Part shown: piece after piece, positions 27,223-35,516 of the stretch
Numbering within the stretch: position 1 is the first letter of the stretch
Layout of the letters: the number at the start of each line of letters is the position of its first letter
From: an uncultured Lachnospiraceae bacterium
Lineage (GTDB): Bacteria; Bacillota; Clostridia; Lachnospirales; Lachnospiraceae
Direction: 5' to 3'
Length of the DNA: 36,170 nucleotides
Assembly: GCA_946629665.1 (NCBI GenBank)
Contig: CAMOYC010000005.1
Coordinates: 1-36,170 of the forward strand
Translations under genes and position numbers: made by a program
Notes under the pieces: model-generated
What the model was told of the DNA's origin: nothing
Database searches by the model: none
What the model saw: only the letters and a program-made list of their open reading frames with translations

Positions 27223-27253
27223 AAAAACACCGCCCATTAAAAAGGCGGTGTCC
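27223..27253 (-). terminator. intrinsic terminator in flavodoxin-mscL intergenic region
   Basis: ACACCGCC (27227-27234) / GGCGGTGT (27244-27251), followed on the minus strand by TTTTTC. Confidence 0.7.
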
Positions 27254-27408
27254 TTCTGTTTAGAAAGGGTATTTCATTTAATTAGAGGTATCTTACTTTA
27301 GTATGTAAATGTAAGTGTGCAATATTGATATGTTACGCTAAATGTGTGTGTGTCGTGCTATTGTTTACAGGTTACAAACGGTGGAACAGGCTTTCGCCCG
27401 CCCCTTAT

Positions 27409-27444
27409 ATAATAAGGTGCGTTATGCATGACGCACTTTATTAT
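27409..27444. terminator. hairpin downstream of flavodoxin gene
   Basis: ATAATAAGGTGCGT / ACGCACTTTATTAT with one mismatch; AT-rich arms. Confidence 0.6.
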
Positions 27445-27456
27445 CAGAATAAAATA

Positions 27457-27885
27457 TTACGCGTACTGGACAAGTGCTGCTCCAAGAGCCTTGCAAGCCT
27501 CGATTGACTCATCATCCGGCGCCTCATTGGCTATGAGACCTTCGCCGTTGATCAGGGTTGCGCCTGCACCTGCCATCCTTGCTTCCCAGTCTCTCATCCA
27601 CTGACCGTCTCCCCAGCCATAGGATCCGAACAGAGCGATTGCTTTTCCGCTTGCAAACTCTTCCACTTCTGCCACAAACGGATCCATCTCCATTTCCTCA
27701 AGGACCTCAGCCCCCATAGCGGGACATCCGAGAGCAAAAGCCTTTGCTTCTTTTAAGGCGCCAATATCCGCGTCCGCAACGTTGACTACATTTGCTTCGC
27801 CGCCGGCAATGACAATCCCTTCGCCGATGGCTTCTGCCATTGCCTCTGTGTTACCTGTCTGTGACCAAAATACAACCTGGATCAT
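27457..27885 (-). CDS. flavodoxin
   Basis: 142 aa; VVFWSQTGNTEAMAEAIGEGI (FMN phosphate loop), ALGCPAMGAEVLEE, IALFGSYGWGDGQWMRDWE. Confidence 0.95.
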   Translation of the reverse strand: MIQVVFWSQTGNTEAMAEAIGEGIVIAGGEANVVNVADADIGALKEAKAFALGCPAMGAEVLEEMEMDPFVAEVEEFASGKAIALFGSYGWGDGQWMRDWEARMAGAGATLINGEGLIANEAPDDESIEACKALGAALVQYA

Positions 27886-27909
27886 GATCGATTCCCTCCT
27901 GTCTCTGAA

Positions 27910-28500
27910 CTAGCCGCAGCTGACGATGATTTTTCGGATGGAAATGCCTTCAAGGATCCGGCGAAGCAATGTTTCTTTCGCCAATTCATATTTCCGGAAT
28001 GTTTTTCTGGCCTCCGACAGATTTCCATACACCTTCCAGTAGCCGGAACAAAGAAAATTTCTCCCATCGTTGACCACGAAACCTTTGACATCCTGAACAG
28101 GGTATCCAAGCAGTATGCCAATCTCATGGGGAAAAGCAGCATGACCGGCAGTGTAGGCTCTGTACCTGACGGATACTATATGCAGAATGTCGTTCAGGGT
28201 ACAGTCCCTGAGTCCGTAATCCCCAAGAAAGTTCTGGTTCTCCTCCCTGTCCAGCCATCTGCAAAGACTTTTTCTTCGATAGAGGAAAAAAATGGTTCGG
28301 TCTTTCAGTTCGGTCAGAGCCGTATATTCGATTCCCGTCCCTTCCAGGATTTCAGAGAGGTCCGCCTCATCTTCCCCTGGAACGATCAGAAAATTCGATA
28401 CCTTCACCCCGGTAAAAAGGGGGGAACACTGGAGGACCATCTGTGTCCTGATATTATCCTTATCGAGCTGCTTCATCAGTTCCAGTACATCCTGTTTCAT
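27910..28500 (-). CDS. DUF3793 family protein
   Basis: 196 aa; FPHEIGILLGYPVQDVKGFVVNDGRNFLCSGYWKVYGN is the recognisable DUF3793 core; adjacent to flavodoxin as is common. Confidence 0.82.
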   Translation of the reverse strand: MKQDVLELMKQLDKDNIRTQMVLQCSPLFTGVKVSNFLIVPGEDEADLSEILEGTGIEYTALTELKDRTIFFLYRRKSLCRWLDREENQNFLGDYGLRDCTLNDILHIVSVRYRAYTAGHAAFPHEIGILLGYPVQDVKGFVVNDGRNFLCSGYWKVYGNLSEARKTFRKYELAKETLLRRILEGISIRKIIVSCG

Positions 28501-28524
28501 CTTATCACCTAAGCCGCTTTATTT

Positions 28525-28540
28525 GTTAGTTGTTTCTAAC
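28525..28540. promoter_or_regulatory. candidate metal-regulator operator GTTAG-N6-CTAAC upstream of DUF3793/flavodoxin
   Basis: GTTAGTTGTTTCTAAC, perfect 5-bp inverted repeat with N6 spacer, 25 bp upstream of the start. Confidence 0.5.
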
Positions 28541-28573
28541 ACACGTTTAATATAACTAATTATACTGAATACG

Positions 28574-30676
28574 TCAAGGCCTCCAGGTGAGAATATTTCT
28601 CATACTTCGCAATGAGATCAGGATCGTTGACAGATTGTGCAGCAGGGCGGATGTCGTCGGCTGGATGATTCCGGCCACGCCAAGAATGATCAGACCTCCG
28701 TTGAAGCCTACGATCGACCGATAGTTTCTGCGGATCCGGTCCACCAAACCGTCGCTCAGCTGCTTTAAGGTTAGGATCTCGTACAGGCTCCCGGCACTGA
28801 TCGTAATATCTGCCACCTCACGGGCAATCTCAGCTCCGTCCCCGATTGCGATGCCCACATCGGCTGCAGACAAGGCCGGAGAATCATTGATGCCATCTCC
28901 GATCATAATGACGGTTCTGCCGGCCTGTTTCTCCCGCTCCACATAGTTCGCTTTGTCCTCCGGCAGTACTTCGGCAAAGTATTCATGCGCCCCTACGATC
29001 CCTGCGATCGTGCGGGCAGTCCGGTCGCTGTCTCCGGTCATCATGACCACTTTGGAGAATCCGGCCTCCTTCAGTACCCTTACCACCTCCGGAGCTTCCT
29101 CCCTCAGCGGATCGTTAATGCATATGACCGCTGCCAGCCTTCCTTCGATCGCCAGATACAGATGGGAACAATCAGTGGGTAAAGTCCGGAATAATTCCTC
29201 CTTGCCTTCCGGAATCGTCGCATTTTCATCCTCAAAAACAAAATGATAACTTCCGATCACTGCCCGTTTTTTATCAATAGTGGTTGCAATGCCATGGGCT
29301 ACAATATATTCTACCCGGGAATGCATCTCCTCATGAAGCAGCCCCTTTTTGGATGCCGCCTCCACCACCGCATTCGCGATCGAATGGGGGAAATGCTCTT
29401 CCAGACAGGCAGCAATACGCAGGAGTTCGTCCGACTCATGCCCGTTAAAAGAAATGACATCACATACCGTTGGGGTTGCCCGGGTCAGGGTTCCGGTCTT
29501 GTCGAAAACAATGGTGTCCGCCTGGGCGACAGCCTCAAGGAATCTCCCTCCCTTAACCGTAATCTGATGGTGGCCGGCTTCCCGGATCGCTGAAAGCACG
29601 GAAATCGGCATCGCCAGCTTTAAGGCACAGGAAAAATCAACCATAAGGACTGCCAGTGTCTTGGTGATATTCCTGGTGAACAGCCATACCAGGCCAGTTC
29701 CGGCGAGGGTATATGGCACCAGCCGGTCCGCCAGGTGTTCCGCCTCGCTCTCCAGGCCCGACTTCATCTTTTCAGATTCTTCGATCATGCGGACGATGTT
29801 CTCAAAAGTGCTGCTGCCTCCCGTTTTCTTAACCTTGATGATCAGTCTGCCTTCCTCCACAACTGTGCCGGCATATACCGTACTTTCTACTGTCTTGCGG
29901 ACAGGAAGGGACTCTCCGGTAAGGGAAGCCTGGTTTACCAGCCCCTCACCCTCACAAACGGTGCCGTCGAAAGGAATCACATTACCCATGTGAACGATAA
30001 CCCGGTCCCCCGGCTTTACTTTGGAATAAGGTACCTGGACCTCCGTCTCTTCCGTCCTGATCCAGACTTTGTCCACATTCAAAGACATGATCCTGGCCAG
30101 GTCGCTCACGGATTTTTTGTGAGTCCATTCCTCCAGCAATTCGCCGATACGCAGCAGGAACATGACAGAACCGGCAGTATTAGTATTCCCCCTTAACATG
30201 GATACTGTGATGGCCGTGGCATCAAGCACCGGCACTTCCAGTCTGCCTTCCCGCAGGCATGCCAGCCCCTCCCGGATATACCTGGTTGCCCTCAGGGCAT
30301 TGATGCAAAGCCGGACCGGGACAGGCAACAGAAGTCTGCCGGCATAATGCCGCAGGACCATCATCACCAGGTTTTCCCTGTAGGTACTGTTCATCTCCCT
30401 GCCGGAATGAGCCAGATAATCATCCGGCACCCGGCATTCTTCAAAATGAAACTTCTGCATGCTGTGCAGGATTCTTTCCCGGTTCTTTTTATCCGGGTCT
30501 GTTGCAAAACAGATCGCCACATCAGAAGTGCTTTCATATACCTTTGCCTTATCTGCACCGGCAGTATTCTCCAGATAGTACTGCAGGGTATCCGCCTGCC
30601 TGCAGCTCATTTTCTTTATGTCCATCAGATGGATCCGAATCCGTCCATCTCTCTCATGCTTAATCTGAAACCTCAC
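28574..30676 (-). CDS. P1B-type heavy-metal translocating P-type ATPase (atypical TM motif SCALK)
   Basis: 700 aa; FDKTGTLTRATPTV, TGESLPVRK, MTGDSDRTARTIA, MIGDGINDSPALSAADVGIAIGDGAEIA; DFSCALKLAMPI in place of CPC. Confidence 0.92.
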   Translation of the reverse strand: MRFQIKHERDGRIRIHLMDIKKMSCRQADTLQYYLENTAGADKAKVYESTSDVAICFATDPDKKNRERILHSMQKFHFEECRVPDDYLAHSGREMNSTYRENLVMMVLRHYAGRLLLPVPVRLCINALRATRYIREGLACLREGRLEVPVLDATAITVSMLRGNTNTAGSVMFLLRIGELLEEWTHKKSVSDLARIMSLNVDKVWIRTEETEVQVPYSKVKPGDRVIVHMGNVIPFDGTVCEGEGLVNQASLTGESLPVRKTVESTVYAGTVVEEGRLIIKVKKTGGSSTFENIVRMIEESEKMKSGLESEAEHLADRLVPYTLAGTGLVWLFTRNITKTLAVLMVDFSCALKLAMPISVLSAIREAGHHQITVKGGRFLEAVAQADTIVFDKTGTLTRATPTVCDVISFNGHESDELLRIAACLEEHFPHSIANAVVEAASKKGLLHEEMHSRVEYIVAHGIATTIDKKRAVIGSYHFVFEDENATIPEGKEELFRTLPTDCSHLYLAIEGRLAAVICINDPLREEAPEVVRVLKEAGFSKVVMMTGDSDRTARTIAGIVGAHEYFAEVLPEDKANYVEREKQAGRTVIMIGDGINDSPALSAADVGIAIGDGAEIAREVADITISAGSLYEILTLKQLSDGLVDRIRRNYRSIVGFNGGLIILGVAGIIQPTTSALLHNLSTILISLRSMRNILTWRP

Positions 30677-30704
30677 GAATACTCCTTTTTATCCGGCACA
30701 ATGC

Positions 30705-31016
30705 TTACTCTGCCGGATTCTCATCAGCCACTTCATCTTCTGCACATATATCTTCAAAGATCTCTTCTTCTGCCATAGCATTACGTTCTTCATTGATCGC
30801 AAGGGCGTCGGCGTAAATATCCTCAGCATTCTCCTGAAGGACATTGACTTGTTTGAGAACACAATCCCTCCCTCTCAATGCAGCTGCTGTTACTCCTGTG
30901 TAAACCTGTTTCGCATCCCTGCCGGAAAGAATCTTTATTCCGGCGGTACCAAATAAAACGCCACCGGCGAATGTACCGACCTTCTTCCAGTTGATTTTGC
31001 TTAAGATGCTGCCCAT
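30705..31016 (-). CDS. DUF6110-like small protein preceding the P-type ATPase
   Basis: 103 aa; INWKKVGTFAGGVLFGTAGIKILSGRDAKQVYTGVTAAALRGRDCVLKQV; acidic C-terminus. Confidence 0.7.
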   Translation of the reverse strand: MGSILSKINWKKVGTFAGGVLFGTAGIKILSGRDAKQVYTGVTAAALRGRDCVLKQVNVLQENAEDIYADALAINEERNAMAEEEIFEDICAEDEVADENPAE

Positions 31017-31059
31017 AATCGTTCCTCCCTTTTCTAGAAATGTTTTCTGTTACTATCTT

Positions 31060-31119
31060 TTAGTAGTTAATCTAACATATATTATGTATAACTTGCTATA
31101 GTTAGTAACTCATAACTAT
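31060..31119. promoter_or_regulatory. degenerate copies of the TTAG/CTAA operator plus ATAGTTA-N8-TAACTAT palindrome upstream of the DUF6110/P-ATPase operon
   Basis: TTAGTAGTTAATCTAA (31060-31075) and ATAGTTAGTAACTCATAACTAT (31098-31119). Confidence 0.35.
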
Positions 31120-31170
31120 TATATGGCTAATGACAGGAATTATCAATACTGCCGGAAAAATTATTTCAAA

Positions 31171-31194
31171 AAAAGAGCAGGATCAATCCTGCTC
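31171..31194 (-). terminator. intrinsic terminator downstream of the flavodoxin-like gene
   Basis: GAGCAGGAT CA ATCCTGCTC followed on the minus strand by TTTTTTT. Confidence 0.85.
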
Positions 31195-31215
31195 TCATTC
31201 GTTCTTCTCTATTCT

Positions 31216-31752
31216 TTATCTTTTATCCTCATCGATTCTCAGCATCCTGATCTGTTTCGCCAGAAAATGTTTTGCCCGGTTCACATCCCGCTCATCCGGA
31301 TGGCTCTGGGACTTTAAGTGTCGTTTTAAGCCTTCATCGTCCAGGTAATGACGATGGTCCCTGGGCAGTCTTCTTCGACGCCAGGTCCTTTCCGGATCGA
31401 TCCGGCCCTGACAAAGATATACGCCAAGACAGGTGTTGTTCTCCTCGATCTCCATGCGGATGTTCTCCCTTACACGAAGCCCGTAGGGGCTGTTAGGATT
31501 CCCGCCCATCGTACAAAATGCGATCACTTTCCTGCCTCTGATACTCCTCAGGAAATTCAGGGTAGTCGACTCGATGGAAGACCGCCTGCACCAGAAGCAG
31601 AGGATGACCAGATTCTCTTTCGGCACGATATTCCCTTTTCGGTACAGGTGGACACGCCACCCGCTCTGATGCAGTTCCTCGATCAGATTATTCGCGATCA
31701 GCCTGGTGTTCCCGGTAATCGATGAAATGAACATGGTCGCAGATTTTCTCAT
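31216..31752 (-). CDS. flavodoxin-like family protein (Flavodoxin_3/BilS-like)
   Basis: 178 aa; MFISSITGNTRLIANNLIEEL phosphate-binding loop; LCFWCRRSSIESTTLNFLRSIRGRKVIAFCTMGGNPNSPYG. Confidence 0.7.
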   Translation of the reverse strand: MRKSATMFISSITGNTRLIANNLIEELHQSGWRVHLYRKGNIVPKENLVILCFWCRRSSIESTTLNFLRSIRGRKVIAFCTMGGNPNSPYGLRVRENIRMEIEENNTCLGVYLCQGRIDPERTWRRRRLPRDHRHYLDDEGLKRHLKSQSHPDERDVNRAKHFLAKQIRMLRIDEDKR

Positions 31753-31781
31753 ATCTGTTATCCGTCCTCCCCAGAAAGTAC

Positions 31782-32942
31782 CTAATCCTCTTCCTTGTTC
31801 TCTTCCTTACTCTCTCTTTTATCGTCTTCTGCCGCTCTTCTCTGCTCCAGCCGGGTTATGATGTAGGTTCTGTAGATAAAATCTATGATCGCAACCGCCG
31901 GCACAGCGAGAAGGATGCCGATTATTCCAAACATGTTTCCGCCGACGATCACGCCCACCAGGATCCAGAGTCCGGAAATTCCCAAAGAGTTACCGAACAG
32001 ACGCGGCTTGATGATATAGGCATCACATGTCTGAAGGACCAGCGTAATAAGAACGAAGATCAAGGAATGGATCGGATTTATCATCAGCAGGATCAGACCG
32101 CTGATCACAAGCCCGATCATCGGTCCGAAAGTCGGAATCAGATTGGTCACTGCAACCACAAAGGAGATCAGCCCCACATATTCTATTCCGAAGATTGCCA
32201 TCAAAATGGCGTTTGCTACACCCACGATCACACTGTCGATCAGATTGTAGACGATATACTGGTTGCAGATCGTATGGCATCTGCTGAAGAAAATGATCAA
32301 TCCATCATAGCGTTCCTGGCCGAACAGGGCGAGCAGAAGACGGCACAAACCTACCTTCAGCTTTGGCTTTTCGGTCAGCAGGTAGATGGACAGAACAAAG
32401 GCAATCAGCCAGGATGCCAGGTTCTTACCCAGATTTGCGGAAGCAGTAAGAATTCCACCGACATTTGCCAGAATACGGTCGGAGAAGTTCGTCAGGAACT
32501 GCTCTGCCGAGCTGATAAACTGACTCAGGTCCAAAGTTGTCTTAGAAAGGCCCCAATATTCCAGTGCCTTATTGAACGAAACAATATATCCATCCAGATT
32601 CCCAATGAATGTCTCCACACTGTTGATCAGCTGAGGAATCAGGATAAGCAACGCAAAAACAAGGAATAAGATTACAAAAACGTAAGCGAGGACATTTGCC
32701 AGGATCCACCTGCGCCCATCATTTTCCACGTCTTTAAAAAGCCGCTCACACCGTTTCGCCAGGGGGTTGACGATATAAGCGATCACGCAGCCCATGATGA
32801 CCGGCTTAAAATAACCTAAAAAAGACAAGAGGCCTTCCCAGATCCCGGAAATCCTTGACAGCACAACATATACTACCACACCGATACATATGGCGACTGC
32901 CGTGGGGTACCAGGGGGCCTCCCAGAATTTTCTTTTCCCCAT
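31782..32942 (-). CDS. AI-2E family transporter
   Basis: Multi-TM protein; GYFKPVIMGCVIAYIVNPLAKRCER, IDSVIVGVANAILMAIFGIEYVGLISFVVAVTNLIPTFGPMIGLVISGLI. Start MGKRKFWEAP at 32942 (GGGAG SD); the track has 33002. Confidence 0.88.
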   Translation of the reverse strand: MGKRKFWEAPWYPTAVAICIGVVVYVVLSRISGIWEGLLSFLGYFKPVIMGCVIAYIVNPLAKRCERLFKDVENDGRRWILANVLAYVFVILFLVFALLILIPQLINSVETFIGNLDGYIVSFNKALEYWGLSKTTLDLSQFISSAEQFLTNFSDRILANVGGILTASANLGKNLASWLIAFVLSIYLLTEKPKLKVGLCRLLLALFGQERYDGLIIFFSRCHTICNQYIVYNLIDSVIVGVANAILMAIFGIEYVGLISFVVAVTNLIPTFGPMIGLVISGLILLMINPIHSLIFVLITLVLQTCDAYIIKPRLFGNSLGISGLWILVGVIVGGNMFGIIGILLAVPAVAIIDFIYRTYIITRLEQRRAAEDDKRESKEENKEED

Positions 32943-32998
32943 CAAATCACTCCCATCTTTTGAATCACTCATCATCATACATGGTTTGTCGAATAATT

Positions 32999-33241
32999 TC
33001 AATGATTCACCGACATTTTCTTAGAAAAGAAAAACCTGCAGGGTCTCAGGAAAGCGCAGCCGGCAGGATAATCTATTTTCAAGGCGCCATTTGTGTAGAC
33101 AGGATTGTGGGAGGACGCCAGCATGACTGCATCCTGACCGGTTGGCGCTGTCAGATACTTATATTCATGGGTTCTCAGTGTGGTACTCATAAGGTTGCGG
33201 ACCGGTATATCGTCCTCAACAACTGAAAAAACGCCCTGCAA
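32999..33241 (-). pseudogene. degraded kdpE-like response regulator remnant with internal deletion
   Basis: Reads VVEDDIPVRNLMSTTLRTHEYKYLTAPTGQDAVMLASSHNP (KdpE receiver N-terminus) fused to VYTNGALKIDYPAGCAFL (KdpE receiver/winged-helix junction). The receiver core with phospho-Asp and most of the DNA-binding domain are missing. Confidence 0.75.
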
Positions 33242-33262
33242 ATCTTAAACTTGCAGAGCGTT
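33225..33262 (-). terminator. intrinsic terminator downstream of the secreted repeat protein gene
   Basis: AACGCTCTGCAA GTTTAAGAT TTGCAGGGCGTT TTTTC on the minus strand. Confidence 0.8.
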
Positions 33263-33306
33263 CCTGTGTTTCATTGATTCGATTTGCAGAGCAGACCAAT
33301 ACAGCT

Positions 33307-34797
33307 TTACTTCACTTTGACCTTGCAGGTCACTGTCTTTGCAGCTGATGCCTGATAGTTGCTGTTTCCGGAAGCTTTCACAGACACTTTAAGGTTGTAA
33401 GTTCCCTTTTTCAGACCTTTCTTTACAGTCAGCTTCCCGGTCGTCTTGCTGATCTTGAAATACTTCTTGAAATTCTTTTTCCCCTTCTTCGCGGAAGAAA
33501 GTGTGTATGCCTTCTTGTCATCAGCCTTCTTCGTGAAGGAGATCAGTTTGGTGACTGCCAGGGTCTGCGGTTTTTTCTTCAGTTTCTTGAATTTAACAGA
33601 AGCGGTTTTCGGTTTCACAGCCAGAGGATTCGCAGCTTTGGTAATCTTAAAGGTCAGCGTTTTTGTCCCTTCAAACCACTCTCCTGTTAACGTTATTTTG
33701 ACACTGGCTGTACCTACCTTGGTGTTATTGGAATAGGACAGAGTATAATAATCTTTGTTCAGAGTCCCATCAGCGCTGGCAAGTGTGACTGCAGGCCTGA
33801 TAGCCTTCCCGGTATAAACATAAGAATCCTTTGCCAGTTTGACCGTGGTCACAGGTGCCCCGCCAATTGCCATACCTCCCTCATCAGATCCGCATTTACT
33901 GCAGACAGCAGTCTGGTATCCATAATCTGTAAACGAGGCCTTATGATAGATGAGCTTCCAATCATGTTCACCGCCTTTCGGACAAGGGCCACCGGCTTTT
34001 ACCGAGATCAAGGCATCCAGTTTATCATAAGTCGTCTTGTTGGAAACACTTATGCAGGTACCGCCGACTGCATTAACAGGAGCCTTGGAAGGATCAGGCC
34101 AGTTGTATTTGCTGTCTTTAGTCGCCAGATGTACGATCATGTACGCTGTGTCCCCTTCCGCAAATGTCCTGGTCTCACATAAATTATCTCCATTCTCATC
34201 ACACCATTGCGCACCTGTTATAGTGAACCATCCCTGCTCAAACTCCGGAAGCGATACCGTGGGTGCCGTTTCTTCATCGACCTTGGGACTTGTAACATTG
34301 ATGGTCGTAAAAGCATAGAGGCCTATCAGAACAATTGTAGCAGTTTTTTGATTTTCACTCAGGTCCCTCACCCCTATACTGCCTATGTTCGTATTAATGG
34401 TGTTAAAGTACAAAAGACCATACTGACTCTTGAAAATATATCCGTTCTTGGCTTCCACTTTAATAATCAACCTATAAGAATGCTTTGGATTGAAAACCCC
34501 ATGCTGACCTGGATGGTCAATATTTTCTTTTGCGATGATCTGATTATTAGCATCGTATCCATAGTCCTCGCACCATTCGATTTGTTTGACAGTAAATCCT
34601 TCTCCGGACACCTTAACATTCGAGGCATTCGCATTTGTGAAAGAATCGCCTGCTGTCGGATGTGTTATGTCAACATTGATGGTGCTTACCTCGATCGGTC
34701 CATCCGCTGCCTTTACGGTCCATGCTGTCATCGGCATCATGGCAAACGCTATTGCCACAGCCATGAATATTGTTGCTATTTTCTTCATTGCTGTCAT
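33307..34797 (-). CDS. secreted surface protein with Ig/MBG-like repeats and an HxW-CxxC module
   Basis: Signal peptide MTAMKKIATIFMAVAIAFAMMPMTAWTVKAADG with GGAGGGAGATC SD; EHDWKLIYHKASFTDYGYQTAVCSKCG; VKLAKDSYVYTGKAIRPAVTL...KDYYTLSYSNNTKVGTASVKITLTG. Track ORF begins upstream at 34905. Confidence 0.8.
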   Translation of the reverse strand: MTAMKKIATIFMAVAIAFAMMPMTAWTVKAADGPIEVSTINVDITHPTAGDSFTNANASNVKVSGEGFTVKQIEWCEDYGYDANNQIIAKENIDHPGQHGVFNPKHSYRLIIKVEAKNGYIFKSQYGLLYFNTINTNIGSIGVRDLSENQKTATIVLIGLYAFTTINVTSPKVDEETAPTVSLPEFEQGWFTITGAQWCDENGDNLCETRTFAEGDTAYMIVHLATKDSKYNWPDPSKAPVNAVGGTCISVSNKTTYDKLDALISVKAGGPCPKGGEHDWKLIYHKASFTDYGYQTAVCSKCGSDEGGMAIGGAPVTTVKLAKDSYVYTGKAIRPAVTLASADGTLNKDYYTLSYSNNTKVGTASVKITLTGEWFEGTKTLTFKITKAANPLAVKPKTASVKFKKLKKKPQTLAVTKLISFTKKADDKKAYTLSSAKKGKKNFKKYFKISKTTGKLTVKKGLKKGTYNLKVSVKASGNSNYQASAAKTVTCKVKVK

Positions 34798-34825
34798 GAT
34801 CTCCCTCCATTCTCTTGCCTTACAC

Positions 34826-34879
34826 GAAAAAAGCCGCAAAGCTTTGTGGCAGACTCTCTCTGTCACATGCTTCACGGCT
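34826..34879 (-). terminator. two-part hairpin with U-tract: terminator of the GNAT gene or leader attenuator of the secreted protein
   Basis: Minus strand AGCCGTGAAGC AT GTGACAGA GAGAG TCTGCCAC AAA GCTTTGCGGCT TTTTT: 11-bp outer stem (2 GU) and 8-bp inner stem with one mismatch. Confidence 0.65.
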
Positions 34880-34966
34880 AAAATCTTATCTGCGTTGCTA
34901 ATCATATTTTACCATGATGAAGCAGAAAAAGATACCGATATTCTTTCTTTATATAATTTTATCATG

Positions 34967-35410
34967 CTATATCAATAAGGACAGTTCGATCTCATCCTCG
35001 TCTACAGTCCCGGTCTCTGTAAAACCTTTTCTTTTATAAAGATTTAAAGCCCGGGTGTTCTCTTCGTTACAGGTTAATGCCACCCGGTTTGAATCGCCAA
35101 AAGGCTTTGTCCTGATATAAGCAAGCACCTGGTCCAAAGCAGCACTGCCATAGCCTTGTCTCTGCTTCGATTCATCGATCATCATATGCCATATATCATA
35201 TTCAGGAATATCATAATCGTAAATAACCATAACATAGCCAACCATCGTGTCGCCTTCATAAATTCCGAAAGGCTGGCACTGCTCCCTGTATACATAGGCC
35301 TGGGCAAGGCTGCGGATCGGATGCGATACAAAATGTTCCTGTTCCGGTGTAAGCTTAAGGTTGAATGCGTCGATAAAATTGTCTTCTGTGATTTTTCTAA
35401 GATTGGTCAT
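34967..35410 (-). CDS. GNAT family N-acetyltransferase
   Basis: MIDESKQRQGYGSAALDQVLAYI (acetyl-CoA Q/RxxGxG/A), NEENTRALNLYKRKGFTETG. Confidence 0.93.
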   Translation of the reverse strand: MTNLRKITEDNFIDAFNLKLTPEQEHFVSHPIRSLAQAYVYREQCQPFGIYEGDTMVGYVMVIYDYDIPEYDIWHMMIDESKQRQGYGSAALDQVLAYIRTKPFGDSNRVALTCNEENTRALNLYKRKGFTETGTVDEDEIELSLLI

Positions 35411-35516
35411 AAATTCCTCCAATGATTGTTCTTACTGAATTGAAACGCTCTTCTTGCTTAAACATCTATGAGGAACACTCTTCTCACTATCTTCCCGGGT
35501 TCAGAACCAGGATTTG

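Noticed and set aside
27340-27356. Short GTGTGTGTG microsatellite-like run as a phase-variation tract
   Set aside because: Only about four GT units and not inside or immediately before a coding start.
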